From Humidesulfovibrio mexicanus (GTDB lineage: Bacteria > Desulfobacterota > Desulfovibrionia > Desulfovibrionales > Desulfovibrionaceae): a stretch of DNA of 64,000 bases. Location: assembly GCF_900188225.1 (NCBI RefSeq), contig NZ_FZOC01000003.1:372001-436000 (forward strand). The letters run 5' to 3'. Below are positions 25,741-33,383 of this stretch, piece by piece (the first letter of the stretch is position 1; the number at the start of each line of letters is the position of its first letter). Below the pieces are notes generated by a model, which ran no database searches, was not told the origin of the DNA, and saw only the letters and a program-made list of their open reading frames with translations. The position numbers were made by a program, and so were the translations under genes.

Positions 25741-27019
25741 CGCCGCAGCCAAGCCACTGGACGCACACGGTTTTCTTGATGTGGTGAGCCGGGCCGAGGC
25801 CCTGGCGCTGCTTGTTGGATTTGCCGTGCTGCCAGCAGAGCGCGTGCCCTTGGGCCAAGCCCTGGGCCGCGCGCTGGCCGCGGAACTGCCCGCGCCGGAA
25901 GACCTGCCCCAAAGCGCCCGCGCCAGCATGGACGGCTACGCCCTGGCCGCGCGCGACGCGTTCGGCGCCACCGAAACCAATCCGGCTTACCTGGACTGCG
26001 TGGCCGATCTGCGCATCGACTGGCGCGCGGACGACGGCCAGGTGCGCCTGGGCCCCGGCCAATGCGCGCGCATCCCCACCGGCGGCAGCCTGCCGGAAGG
26101 GGCCGACGCGGTGGTCATGGTGGAGCACACCGGCCTTCTGGACGCGGCGGGCGACGCGGGCACCGTGGAGGTGCGCAAGAGCGCGGCTCCGGGCGAGAAC
26201 ATCATGCTTCCCGGCGAGGACGTGCGCCGGGGCGAGGCCGCCCTGCCCGCCGGGCGCGTGCTGCGCGCCCAGGACGTGGGCCTGCTGGCCGCCCTTGGCA
26301 TCGTGCAGGTCCTGGTGGGAGGGCGGCCGCGCGTGGGCATTCTTTCCACGGGCGACGAACTGACGCCCGTAAGCCACACCCCGCGCCCCGGCCAGATACG
26401 CGATGTGAACAGCCACGCCCTGGCCTGCCTCGCCGCAGAGGCCGGGGCGATCCCCGCGCCCCTGGGCATCGTGCCCGACGACCTGCCCCGCCTCACCTCC
26501 GCCCTGGCCGAGGGGGTGCGATCCTGCGACGTGGTCCTTATGTCCGGCGGCAGCTCGCTGGGTGCGCGCGACCATACCGTGGCCGCCATTCTGGCCCAGC
26601 CGGACGCGCGCATCCTGGCCCACGGCGTGGCCATCAGCCCGGGCAAGCCCACCATCATCGCCAGCGTGGAAGGCAAGGCGGTCATCGGCCTGCCTGGCCA
26701 GGTCACCTCGGCCCAGGTGGTCCACGCCATGCTGGTGAAGCCTTTGCTGCGCAGCCTGGCGGGCGCGGCCAAGGCCCTTTCCCTGGACCCGCCGCCCTTT
26801 GTGGCCGAGCTGGCGCGCAACGTGGCCGGGCGGCCCGGCCGCGAGGACTTCGTGCGCGTGTGTCTGGAGGCCCGGCCCGGCCTGCCGCCCCTGGCGCATC
26901 CTGTGCTGGGCAAGAGCGGGCTCTTGAAGACCCTGCTCGCCGCGGACGGCCTTTTGGCCGTGCCCGCCGAGGCCGAGGGCCTGTACAAGGGCGCGCTGGC
27001 CCCGGTCTGGACGTTGTAG
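25733..27019 (+). CDS. moeA: Molybdopterin molybdenumtransferase
   Basis: About 428 residues. The family blocks are present: RASMDGYALAA, IPTGGSLPEGADAVVMVEHT, GENIMLPGEDVRRGE, VGILSTGDEL, IRDVNSHAL, DVVLMSGGSSLGARD, and GKPTIIA with IGLPGQVTSA. The enzyme inserts molybdate into adenylylated molybdopterin. The start is not certain: no ATG suits, so I take the TTG at 25733, which overlaps the mobB stop and has a GGTGGA-type site upstream; a GTG at 25781 is an alternative that would cost 16 residues. One change from the usual PGNPVS block to PGQVTSA is seen near residue 325. Confidence 0.88.
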   Translation: MRDAAAKPLDAHGFLDVVSRAEALALLVGFAVLPAERVPLGQALGRALAAELPAPEDLPQSARASMDGYALAARDAFGATETNPAYLDCVADLRIDWRADDGQVRLGPGQCARIPTGGSLPEGADAVVMVEHTGLLDAAGDAGTVEVRKSAAPGENIMLPGEDVRRGEAALPAGRVLRAQDVGLLAALGIVQVLVGGRPRVGILSTGDELTPVSHTPRPGQIRDVNSHALACLAAEAGAIPAPLGIVPDDLPRLTSALAEGVRSCDVVLMSGGSSLGARDHTVAAILAQPDARILAHGVAISPGKPTIIASVEGKAVIGLPGQVTSAQVVHAMLVKPLLRSLAGAAKALSLDPPPFVAELARNVAGRPGREDFVRVCLEARPGLPPLAHPVLGKSGLLKTLLAADGLLAVPAEAEGLYKGALAPVWTL

Positions 27020-27073
27020 CGGCGCGGTCTCCCCGGCTTTCCGCCCGATCCCTTGTGCAAAAAGGCGCGCTGC

Positions 27074-27101
27074 TTGACGCCGCGGCGCGGCGGGTTCTAA
27101 T
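27074..27101 (+). promoter_or_regulatory. Promoter of panB
   Basis: TTGACG (27074-27079), a 16-bp spacer and TCTAAT (27096-27101) are each one base from consensus. The panB ATG is 77 nt downstream with AAGGAG in front. Confidence 0.6.
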
Positions 27102-27177
27102 GAGCGCCACGGCCCGGCCCGCACGCGGACGTTCTTCCGTCGGAAGGCGGCCAGGCCAAGCAGCAAGGAGAATTCTC

Positions 27178-28035
27178 ATGCCCTCGAAGCAGCGCACCGC
27201 GCCGGACATCCTCGCCATGAAGGGCGGCGGCAGGATCGCCATGCTCACCGCCTACGACTTTCCCACCGCCCGCCTGGCCGACGAGGCCGGGGCCGACGCC
27301 ATCCTTGTGGGCGACAGCCTGGGCATGGTGTGCCTGGGCCTGCCCGACACCCTGGGCGTGACCATGGACCACATGCTGCACCACACCGCCGCAGTGGTCC
27401 GGGGCGTTGCGCGCGCCCTTGTGGTGGCCGACATGCCGTTTCTTTCCTACCACACCGGGGTCGGCGAGGCCGTGGCCAACGCCGGGCGCTTTCTGCAGCA
27501 GGCCGGAGCCCGCGCGGTGAAGCTGGAGGGCGGGGCGGAGTTCGTGCCGCACATTCAGGCCATGCTGGCCGCAGGCATCCCGGTCATGGGGCACATCGGC
27601 CTCACCCCGCAGCAGGTGGCGCGTTTCGGCGGGTTCAAGGCGCAAGGCAAGACCGCGCGCGCGGCCAAGGCCCTGCTGGCCGACGCCCGCGCCCTGGCCC
27701 AGGCGGGCTGCTTCGCCCTGGTGCTGGAGGCCGTGCCCGCCGAAGTGGCCGAGCGCATCACGGCGGAGATTCCCATCCCGACCATCGGCATCGGGGCCGG
27801 GCCGCGCTGCGACGGCCAGGTGCTGGTGTTCCACGACGTGCTGGGCCTGTGCCCCGGTCTGCGGCCCAGTTTCGTCAAGCAGTACACAGATCTGTGGACG
27901 CCCGCGCGCGAGGCGCTTGCCGCCTATTGCCGCGAGGTGCGCGAGGGCGCGTTTCCGGCCGAGGCCAACACCCGCCGCATGGCCCCGGACGAGCTGGACG
28001 CCTTCCAGGCTGACGACGGGACCGGCCAAGCCTAG
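27178..28035 (+). CDS. panB: 3-methyl-2-oxobutanoate hydroxymethyltransferase
   Basis: A 285-residue enzyme of pantothenate synthesis, adding the hydroxymethyl group of methylene-THF to ketoisovalerate. Seen are MLTAYDFPTARLADEAGAD, ILVGDSLGMV (metal-binding Asp), VVADMPFLSYH, AVKLEGG, VMGHIGLTPQ, LVLEAVPAEVAERI (catalytic Glu) and TIGIGAGPRCDGQVLVFHD. Length and order match the family throughout. The start at 27178 is fixed by AAGGAG eight bases upstream. A membrane-protein gene follows after only 8 nt, so the two are co-transcribed from the promoter at 27074. Confidence 0.95.
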   Translation: MPSKQRTAPDILAMKGGGRIAMLTAYDFPTARLADEAGADAILVGDSLGMVCLGLPDTLGVTMDHMLHHTAAVVRGVARALVVADMPFLSYHTGVGEAVANAGRFLQQAGARAVKLEGGAEFVPHIQAMLAAGIPVMGHIGLTPQQVARFGGFKAQGKTARAAKALLADARALAQAGCFALVLEAVPAEVAERITAEIPIPTIGIGAGPRCDGQVLVFHDVLGLCPGLRPSFVKQYTDLWTPAREALAAYCREVREGAFPAEANTRRMAPDELDAFQADDGTGQA

Positions 28036-28043
28036 CCGCGCGC

Positions 28044-29021
28044 ATGTCCGTCGCCGCCCCGGAAGCCCTCACCGCCGCCGTCCTGTGGCACGGCTTGGCC
28101 CTGCCCCTTGCGCGTCTGCTCGTGTCCGTCAGCGTGGGGCTGTTCGTCGGCACGCTCATCGAGGCCCTGCACTGGACGCGGGCCGTGGCCAAGGTGGCGC
28201 AGCCGCTGGTGCGCCTGGGGCGGCTCAAGGACGTGGCCGGGGCCAGCTTTTCCCTGGCCTTCTTCTCGGGCGCGGCGGCCAACGCCATGCTGGCCGAGGC
28301 CCACGACAAGGGCGAGATGTCCCGGCGCGAGGTGGTGCTGGCCAACCTCTTCAACAGCCTGCCCACCTACTTTCTGCACCTGCCCACGCTGTTCTTCATC
28401 GCCGCGCCCTTCATCGGCCGGGCCGCCGTGCTCTACGTCAGCCTCACCGTGGCCGCGGCCCTCTTGCGCACGCTCGGCATCGTGGTCCTGGGCCGCCTGA
28501 CCCTGCCGCCCCTGCCCGAGGGCTGCGTGGTCTGCCGCCTGGCCGACGACCCCAAATGGGACTGGCGCGCGGCCCTGGGCAAGACCTGGCGGCGCTTCAC
28601 CAAGCGGCTGCCGCGCATGGTCTTCTACACCGTGCCCATCTATGTGGCCTTTTTCTTCCTCAAGCGCTGGGGGGCCTTCGACGCCCTGGAGGGCTGGATG
28701 GCCGAACATGTGGCCTTCCTGGCCTGGCTGCCCCCGCAGGCCATGAGCATCGTGGTGTTCCACATGGCCGCGGAGACCACTGCGGGCTATGCCGCTGCCG
28801 GGGCGCTGGTGCAGACCGGCGGGCTCACCGTGAAGGAGCTGGTGCTGGCCCTGCTCGTGGGGAACATCCTGTCCTCGCCGGTGCGCGCCGTGCGGCACCA
28901 GTTTCCGTACTACGCGGGCATTTTCAAGCCCGCCCTGGCCTTGCACCTCATTGTGAGCAACCAGACCCTGCGCGCCGCGAGCATCGCCCTGGTGACCCTG
29001 GCCTACGCCCTGTGGGGCTAG
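28044..29021 (+). CDS. GATE (nucleoside-recognition)-domain membrane protein
   Basis: A 325-residue integral membrane protein with 7-8 hydrophobic segments. Residues ~20-160 (LLVSVSVGLFVGTLIEALHWTRAVAKVAQPLVRLGRL, SFSLAFFSGAAANAMLAEAHDKGEMSRREVVLANLFNSLPTYF) match the GATE/nucleoside-recognition fold also found in FeoB and spore-maturation SpmA/B proteins. A second such half follows after a cytoplasmic loop with CVVCRLADDPKWDW. The CxxC in the loop may bind metal. Transported substrate unknown. It follows panB by 8 nt, but that gives no clear functional link. Confidence 0.7.
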   Translation: MSVAAPEALTAAVLWHGLALPLARLLVSVSVGLFVGTLIEALHWTRAVAKVAQPLVRLGRLKDVAGASFSLAFFSGAAANAMLAEAHDKGEMSRREVVLANLFNSLPTYFLHLPTLFFIAAPFIGRAAVLYVSLTVAAALLRTLGIVVLGRLTLPPLPEGCVVCRLADDPKWDWRAALGKTWRRFTKRLPRMVFYTVPIYVAFFFLKRWGAFDALEGWMAEHVAFLAWLPPQAMSIVVFHMAAETTAGYAAAGALVQTGGLTVKELVLALLVGNILSSPVRAVRHQFPYYAGIFKPALALHLIVSNQTLRAASIALVTLAYALWG

Positions 29022-29045
29022 GGCGCGGCCGGAGCCGACGGCGGT

Positions 29046-29615
29046 TCACGCGGGGAGCGCCCCGTGCTCCCAGAGTATCCGCAGGCCGATGAGGATGAGC
29101 ACCGCGCCGCCCAGGACTTCCGCGTACGTGCCGAGGCGCTTGGCCTTTACGGCCGTCTTGCCCAAGTGCAGGCCGCCCGCGGTGAAGAGCATGGCGGTGA
29201 GGCCGATGACCAGGGCGGGCGTCCACACGGACACGCCGAGCACGGACAGGCTGAGGCCCACGGCCAGGGCGTCCACGCTGGTGGCGATGGACAACATGAC
29301 CAGGGTCGCGCCGCGCGTGGGGTCTCCGCGCGCCGCGTCCTCCTCCCCGAAGGCCTCGCGGATCATCTTGGCCCCGATGTAGCCCAGCAGCGCGAAGGCG
29401 ATCCAGTGGTCGTAGGCCTCTATGTGGTGGCGCACCGCGCCGCCCAGCAGCCAGCCCGCCACGGGCATGAGGGCCTGGAACAGCCCGAAATGCCAGGCCA
29501 GGCGGAAGGTTTGCCGGGCCGTGACCTGGCGCGTGGCCGCACCCGTGGCTATGGCCACGGCGAAGGCGTCCATGGCCAAGGCCACGGCCAGGGTGAGCAG
29601 TTCGGTGTTGTCCAT
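29046..29615 (-). CDS. mntP: Manganese efflux pump
   Basis: A 189-residue membrane protein with six hydrophobic helices in two halves. Both halves carry the family acidic motif: LAMDAFAVAIATG (first) and ATSVDALAVGLSLS (second); the paired Asp residues line the metal path. It exports Mn2+ across the inner membrane. The ATG at 29615 has AAAGGGA upstream. I checked the leader for a yybP-ykoY manganese riboswitch and did not find its conserved core. It is convergent with the GATE protein gene. Confidence 0.9.
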   Translation of the reverse strand: MDNTELLTLAVALAMDAFAVAIATGAATRQVTARQTFRLAWHFGLFQALMPVAGWLLGGAVRHHIEAYDHWIAFALLGYIGAKMIREAFGEEDAARGDPTRGATLVMLSIATSVDALAVGLSLSVLGVSVWTPALVIGLTAMLFTAGGLHLGKTAVKAKRLGTYAEVLGGAVLILIGLRILWEHGALPA

Positions 29616-29964
29616 CGTGTTCCCTTTCTCTGGCGTTTTGGCGTGGCGCCGCGCACCGCGCATGGCGCGGCCCAGCTTCCCATGGCCGTGAAAAAACTTC
29701 GCATTCGAGCGTCCCCAGATTCTAGCGTCTCCTGGTTGGCGGGGATACCCGAAACCGGACGATTGATGCCCCAAAGTCGGAACCGCGGCCGCGCAGCCGG
29801 AATTCGCGCCGTGCCAGGCCACGCAGGCTGCTTGCGTCCGGCCCGGGATGCCTGCGCGGGGAAAGGGGGCAATCCTTGCGCCCGTGTGCGCAATCTTTGC
29901 CCTGGCGCAGTGACGGCCGCGCAGTGCGTTGTTGAAGAGGCGAATGATAACAGGATGTTCGTGT

Positions 29965-29980
29965 TGGCACGGCCTGTGCT
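29965..29980 (+). promoter_or_regulatory. Sigma-54 promoter upstream of the Lys/Ala-repeat peptide
   Basis: TGGCACG-GCCT-GTGCT fits the -24/-12 consensus TGGCACG-N4-TTGCW at all but one position, with exact 12-base GG-to-GC spacing (29966 and 29978). The next gene on this strand starts at 30233, leaving a leader of about 240 nt. Activation would need an enhancer-binding protein not encoded here. Confidence 0.6.
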
Positions 29981-30090
29981 TTTAGGGAGACTGAGAGGCT
30001 CAGCCGCAGTCCTGCGATCCGCCGACCACGGGCTTGACAATGGCGGACGCAACAGGGACAAGCATAGGCAAGCTGACAAGGAGCGCGCCC

Positions 30091-30177
30091 ATGGTCCTCT
30101 TCGGTGTGCAAGGGCCTGTCCCCGCCGCCGCGAAACGTCGCCCGCCGTTGTCGCATGGGGAGTATCCCCGAGGATGA
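30091..30177 (+). CDS. Possible 28-residue leader ORF
   Basis: ATG at 30091 behind AAGGAG (eight bases), ending with TGA at 30175. The product is short and basic in its middle (AAAKRRPPL). It lies in the leader between the sigma-54 promoter and the Lys/Ala peptide gene. It may be a leader peptide or chance; the good ribosome site is the only support. Confidence 0.3.
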   Translation: MVLFGVQGPVPAAAKRRPPLSHGEYPRG

Positions 30178-30232
30178 CGCGGCCGTCTCTGGAATGGAAA
30201 CGACCTTCAACCCCGCAAAGGAGAATCGCGCC

Positions 30233-30463
30233 ATGCTGAAGAAACTCGCCACCGCCGCCCTGGTCCTCGCCCTGGCTGTCCCCGCCTTCGCCGACAGCGC
30301 CAAGGTCCCGGCCTCCGAGCCCATTCCGACCACCGCCCGTCCGGTGTCCACTCCGGCGGCCAAGAAGGTCGAGAAGAAGGCCGACAAGGCCGAAAAGAAG
30401 GCCGTGAAGGCCGAGCAGAAGGCCGAGAAGAAGGCCGACAAGGCCGAAAAGAAGGCCGAGTAG
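30233..30463 (+). CDS. Secreted Lys/Ala-repeat peptide
   Basis: A 76-residue protein. The signal peptide MLKKLATAALVLALAVPAFA is clear, with cleavage after AFA. After a Pro/Thr/Ser segment the mature part is a run of KKAEKKADKAEKKA-type heptads: Lys, Ala and Glu/Asp only, predicted as one very basic amphipathic helix. Start fixed by AAGGAG nine bases upstream. Such proteins may bind anionic surfaces, nucleic acid or peptidoglycan, or buffer metals; none of this is proven. It probably depends on the sigma-54 promoter at 29965. A strong hairpin follows the stop. Confidence 0.7.
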   Translation: MLKKLATAALVLALAVPAFADSAKVPASEPIPTTARPVSTPAAKKVEKKADKAEKKAVKAEQKAEKKADKAEKKAE

Positions 30464-30489
30464 TCCACATTCCCCTGTCTCCCTCCCTC

Positions 30490-30525
30490 GGCGGCGCGGC
30501 CTTTTGCAGCATGGGCCGCGCCGCC
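30490..30525 (+). terminator. Hairpin after Lys/Ala peptide gene
   Basis: Perfect 12-bp stem GGCGGCGCGGCC (30490-30501) / GGCCGCGCCGCC (30514-30525), 12-nt loop, no long T-run afterwards. It may partially terminate before the membrane-protein gene at 30597. Confidence 0.6.
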
Positions 30526-30596
30526 TGTTCGCATCCTGTTGCCTGTACGGGCGTTCTGTGGCATCACACCGCAAACGTTTCGCAAAGGACGCGGCC

Positions 30597-31079
30597 ATGC
30601 CCAATCCCCTGCTTGTCAGGCTCACCGGACGCAACGCCATCAACATTGTCAATGTCCTGCTCATCCTTCTTCTCGTCCACGGCGTGTGGGTCGTTGCCAC
30701 CAACTTCGCCCGCGTGCACGAGCTCATGAACGAAATGGAAGAGCTCCTGGAGGGCATGGGCACCATCCTGGTGGCCCTGGGCGTGGCCCTGGAGGAACGC
30801 GAGACCCTGCTGAAGTTCCTCGGCGTGTACCCGCAGGGCCTCACCCCCCTGCAGGAGGCCGTGGACCATCACTGCCACGGCTACGGGCTGTTGCTGCTGT
30901 TGTTGGGCCTGTTCGTGGAGGTGGCGGTGTATGTCATCCGTATGCCCAACCTGGACACCATCGACTTCGATCCCCTGCTTATCGCCGCGGGGGCGGTCTT
31001 GAGCGCCCTTGGAGCCCTCGCATTGGCACGGCTTGCCTGGCTTTTGTGGCGCCTGCGCGAGACGCGGGCAGCCGCCTGA
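30597..31079 (+). CDS. Three-TM membrane protein, unrecognised
   Basis: A 160-residue protein with hydrophobic helices at about residues 15-38 (NAINIVNVLLILLLVHGVWVVATNF), 95-115 (YGLLLLLLGLFVEVAVYVI) and 125-152. Between the first two is a Glu/Met-rich, likely helical segment (LMNEMEELLEGMG) and a HHCHG motif at about 88-92 that could bind a metal. The ATG at 30597 is preceded by AAAGGA. I do not recognise a family. It may be co-transcribed with the Lys/Ala peptide if the intervening hairpin is read through. Confidence 0.6.
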   Translation: MPNPLLVRLTGRNAINIVNVLLILLLVHGVWVVATNFARVHELMNEMEELLEGMGTILVALGVALEERETLLKFLGVYPQGLTPLQEAVDHHCHGYGLLLLLLGLFVEVAVYVIRMPNLDTIDFDPLLIAAGAVLSALGALALARLAWLLWRLRETRAAA

Positions 31080-31218
31080 ACAGCCTTGGTTTCCGAGGAA
31101 CGTCCCGGCGGCGGATCGTGCCGGATTCTTCCCTTATGTTTCCGCGCAACACGCCGATGAGCGTGAGAAGCGGGAAGTGGTCCCGAGGCCATGAACTTTC
31201 AGACGCCGAGGAGGGCGG

Positions 31219-32565
31219 GTGGTGCAGCAGCCTGTCCTGACAGAATCCCGCACCGGGCGGTGCGGCCGGGGCTTTGGAGCCGCCTGCGCGCTTTTGGCGC
31301 TGCTGGTCGTGGCGGCGTTTGCCCCGGCGGCCTTGGCCTCTCCGGCGGATGCCGCGGGCATTCCCCCGTACCCCTTCGGCAACCGCTACAAGGCCACGGT
31401 GTTCGGCACCCCGCCGGATGTCCGCCACAAGATTCCCGGCGCGGACGGCCTTTCGCCAGAGACCCGCTCCATCAGGATTTCCGGGCGGCGCGTGCCGGAG
31501 CTGTTCTGGTACTGCGAATCCGTGGAGTACTCCGTGCTGGCGCAGAAGGGCGAGGCCCCGCTGGTGTTCGTCATAGCGGGAACCGGCGGCCGCTTCAACT
31601 CCACCAAGGTCCGCTATCTCCAGCAGCTTTTCCACCAGGCCGGGTACCACGCCGTGGGCCTGTCCTCGCCCACGCACTTCAACAGCATCGTCAGCCTGTC
31701 GCGGCACGGTATCTCCGGCTACGTGCCCTTTGACGTGGACGACCTGTACACCCTCATGGGCTGGGTGAAGCAGGACGTGGAAAAGCGGCTCAAGGTGCGC
31801 GGCTACGCCGTGGCGGGCTACAGCCTGGGCGGCCTGCACGCGGCCTTCCTGGCCAGGAAGGACGCCCGGGACAAGGTTTTCGGTTTTCAGAAGGTGCTGG
31901 CCATCAACCCGGCCGTGGACCTCTACAACTCCGCGCTGGTGTTCGACTCCTGGCTCAAGTCCGAAGCCCCCTCCGCAGGTGGGCCGGAACAGGCCGTGAC
32001 CAAGTTCATCGACCGCTTTTCCGAGTTCTACCGCACCAACCACATCGGGCGGCTGGACTCCGAGGTGCTGTACCGCTTCTTCGACACCCTGGACGCCAGC
32101 GACGAGGAATTGAAGCAGATCATCGCCGTGGGCTTCCGCATCACCGCGTCCTCCATGGTGTTCACCTCCGACGTGTGCCTGGGCGCGGGCTACGTGACGC
32201 CCAGGGACCGCGCCATCGCCACCAGCGAGCCCTTGCTCCCGTATTTCCAGGCCGCCAGCCGCGTGAGCTTCGAGCAGTATTTCGAGGAGTTCCTGCTGCC
32301 CTATCTGCGCCACCGCGACCCCGCCATGACCAAGGAGAAGGCCCTGGCCGACTGCACCCTTGTGGGCATGGCCCGGTTCCTGCGGGAAAGCCCCAACATC
32401 TATGTGGTGGGCAACGAGGACGATCCCATCTTGAACGAGCGCGAGCTGGCCTACCTGAAGGACACCTTCGGCCCGCGCGCCTTTTTCTTCCCGCGCGGCG
32501 GACACTGCGGCAACATGCAGTACGCTGGGTTCGCCCAAAAGCTGCTGGAGGTCATGAAGCCGTGA
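31219..32565 (+). CDS. Secreted alpha/beta-hydrolase paired with MlaA
   Basis: A 448-residue protein with GTG start (31219, or the next codon GTG at 31222) behind GAGGAGG. The N-terminal signal (ACALLALLVVAAFAPAALA) exports it. The hydrolase core has VFVIAGTGGRF, the nucleophile elbow GYSLGG (Ser near residue 208), VLAINPAVDLYNSA, NIYVVGNEDDPILN (acid), and FPRGGHCGNM (His), so the Ser-Asp-His triad is complete. It could act on lipids or esters in the periplasm. Its stop overlaps the mlaA start (GTGA), so the two are coupled. That pairing suggests handling of mislocalised outer-membrane phospholipid. Confidence 0.8.
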   Translation: MVQQPVLTESRTGRCGRGFGAACALLALLVVAAFAPAALASPADAAGIPPYPFGNRYKATVFGTPPDVRHKIPGADGLSPETRSIRISGRRVPELFWYCESVEYSVLAQKGEAPLVFVIAGTGGRFNSTKVRYLQQLFHQAGYHAVGLSSPTHFNSIVSLSRHGISGYVPFDVDDLYTLMGWVKQDVEKRLKVRGYAVAGYSLGGLHAAFLARKDARDKVFGFQKVLAINPAVDLYNSALVFDSWLKSEAPSAGGPEQAVTKFIDRFSEFYRTNHIGRLDSEVLYRFFDTLDASDEELKQIIAVGFRITASSMVFTSDVCLGAGYVTPRDRAIATSEPLLPYFQAASRVSFEQYFEEFLLPYLRHRDPAMTKEKALADCTLVGMARFLRESPNIYVVGNEDDPILNERELAYLKDTFGPRAFFFPRGGHCGNMQYAGFAQKLLEVMKP

Positions 32566-33383
32566 GCAGGGCGGGCAGCATCCATTCCGCAGCCGCCCTG
32601 GGGCGCCTTGTGGCCCTGGCGGCCCTAAGCCTGTTGTTGGCCGCCTGTGCGGCCACGCGCCGCGATCCGGAACGCACCCTGCCGGACACGGGTTTTCGCA
32701 CGGCCGTCTCGCGCCAGATGGACCCGGAGGAGGCCCGTCGCCTGGGCGAGCAGTCCATGCTCTACGTCTACGACCCGGCCGAGAAGGCCAACCGGCTCGT
32801 GTACAACTTCAACGCCCGCTTCGACCGCGCCGTGCTGCTGCCCGTGGTTGCGGCCTATGAGGGGGCCTTTCCCGCGCCTGTGCGCAAAGGCGTGTCCAAC
32901 TTCATCAGCAATTTGAACGAAATGCCGCGCCTGGCCAACTGCGGCCTGCAGGGCGATTTGAACAAGGTCAACGCCACCCTGGTGCGCTTCATGGCCAACA
33001 CCACCTTTGGCCTGGGCGGCCTGTTCGACGTGGCCACGGACATGGGCATCGACAAGGAGGACGAGGACTTCGGCCAGACCCTGAAGGTCTGGGGCGTGCC
33101 GGACGGCGCGTACATCGTGCTGCCGTTCTACGGGCCCTCCAACGCGCGCGACACCGTGGGCACGGCCGGGGACATGGTCTTTTCCTACTACCAGATGGAA
33201 TATCTCTACGACCTGGCCGGGTTCTCGGACCACGCCCTGGCCGGCTACGTCAACACCGCCGTGCGGGCCGTGAACACCCGCGCCGGGGTGCCCTTCCGCT
33301 ACTACAGCACGGACACCCCCTTCGAGTACGACATCCTGCGCTTCGCCTACACCAAGGCGCGCATTCTGCAGGCCCTGGACTAG
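32562..33383 (+). CDS. mlaA: Outer-membrane lipid-asymmetry lipoprotein
   Basis: A 273-residue lipoprotein. GTG start overlaps the hydrolase stop; signal LVALAALSLLLAACAAT has a lipobox (LAAC). The family blocks are YDPAEKANRLVYNFNARFDRAVLLPVV, VSNFISNLNEMPRLANCGLQGD, FMANTTFGLGGLFDVATDMG, EDFGQTLKVWGVPDGAYIVLPFYGPSNARD and PFEYDILRFAYTKARILQ. MlaA extracts phospholipid from the outer leaflet and passes it to MlaC. The rest of the Mla system is not in view. Its stop shares the palindrome CTAG with the convergent gene's stop. Confidence 0.9.
   Translation: MSRAGSIHSAAALGRLVALAALSLLLAACAATRRDPERTLPDTGFRTAVSRQMDPEEARRLGEQSMLYVYDPAEKANRLVYNFNARFDRAVLLPVVAAYEGAFPAPVRKGVSNFISNLNEMPRLANCGLQGDLNKVNATLVRFMANTTFGLGGLFDVATDMGIDKEDEDFGQTLKVWGVPDGAYIVLPFYGPSNARDTVGTAGDMVFSYYQMEYLYDLAGFSDHALAGYVNTAVRAVNTRAGVPFRYYSTDTPFEYDILRFAYTKARILQALD

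Larger units (their letters stand above)
29616..30232. other. 617-bp gene-poor region between mntP and Lys/Ala peptide gene
   Basis: The stretch holds the mntP leader (minus) on its left and, on the right, a sigma-54 promoter (29965-29980) with a ~240-nt leader containing one possible 28-codon ORF. I see no other gene. Confidence 0.6.

Noticed and set aside
29616-29830. yybP-ykoY manganese riboswitch ahead of mntP
   Set aside because: I looked for the conserved core in the mntP leader on the minus strand and could not find it.
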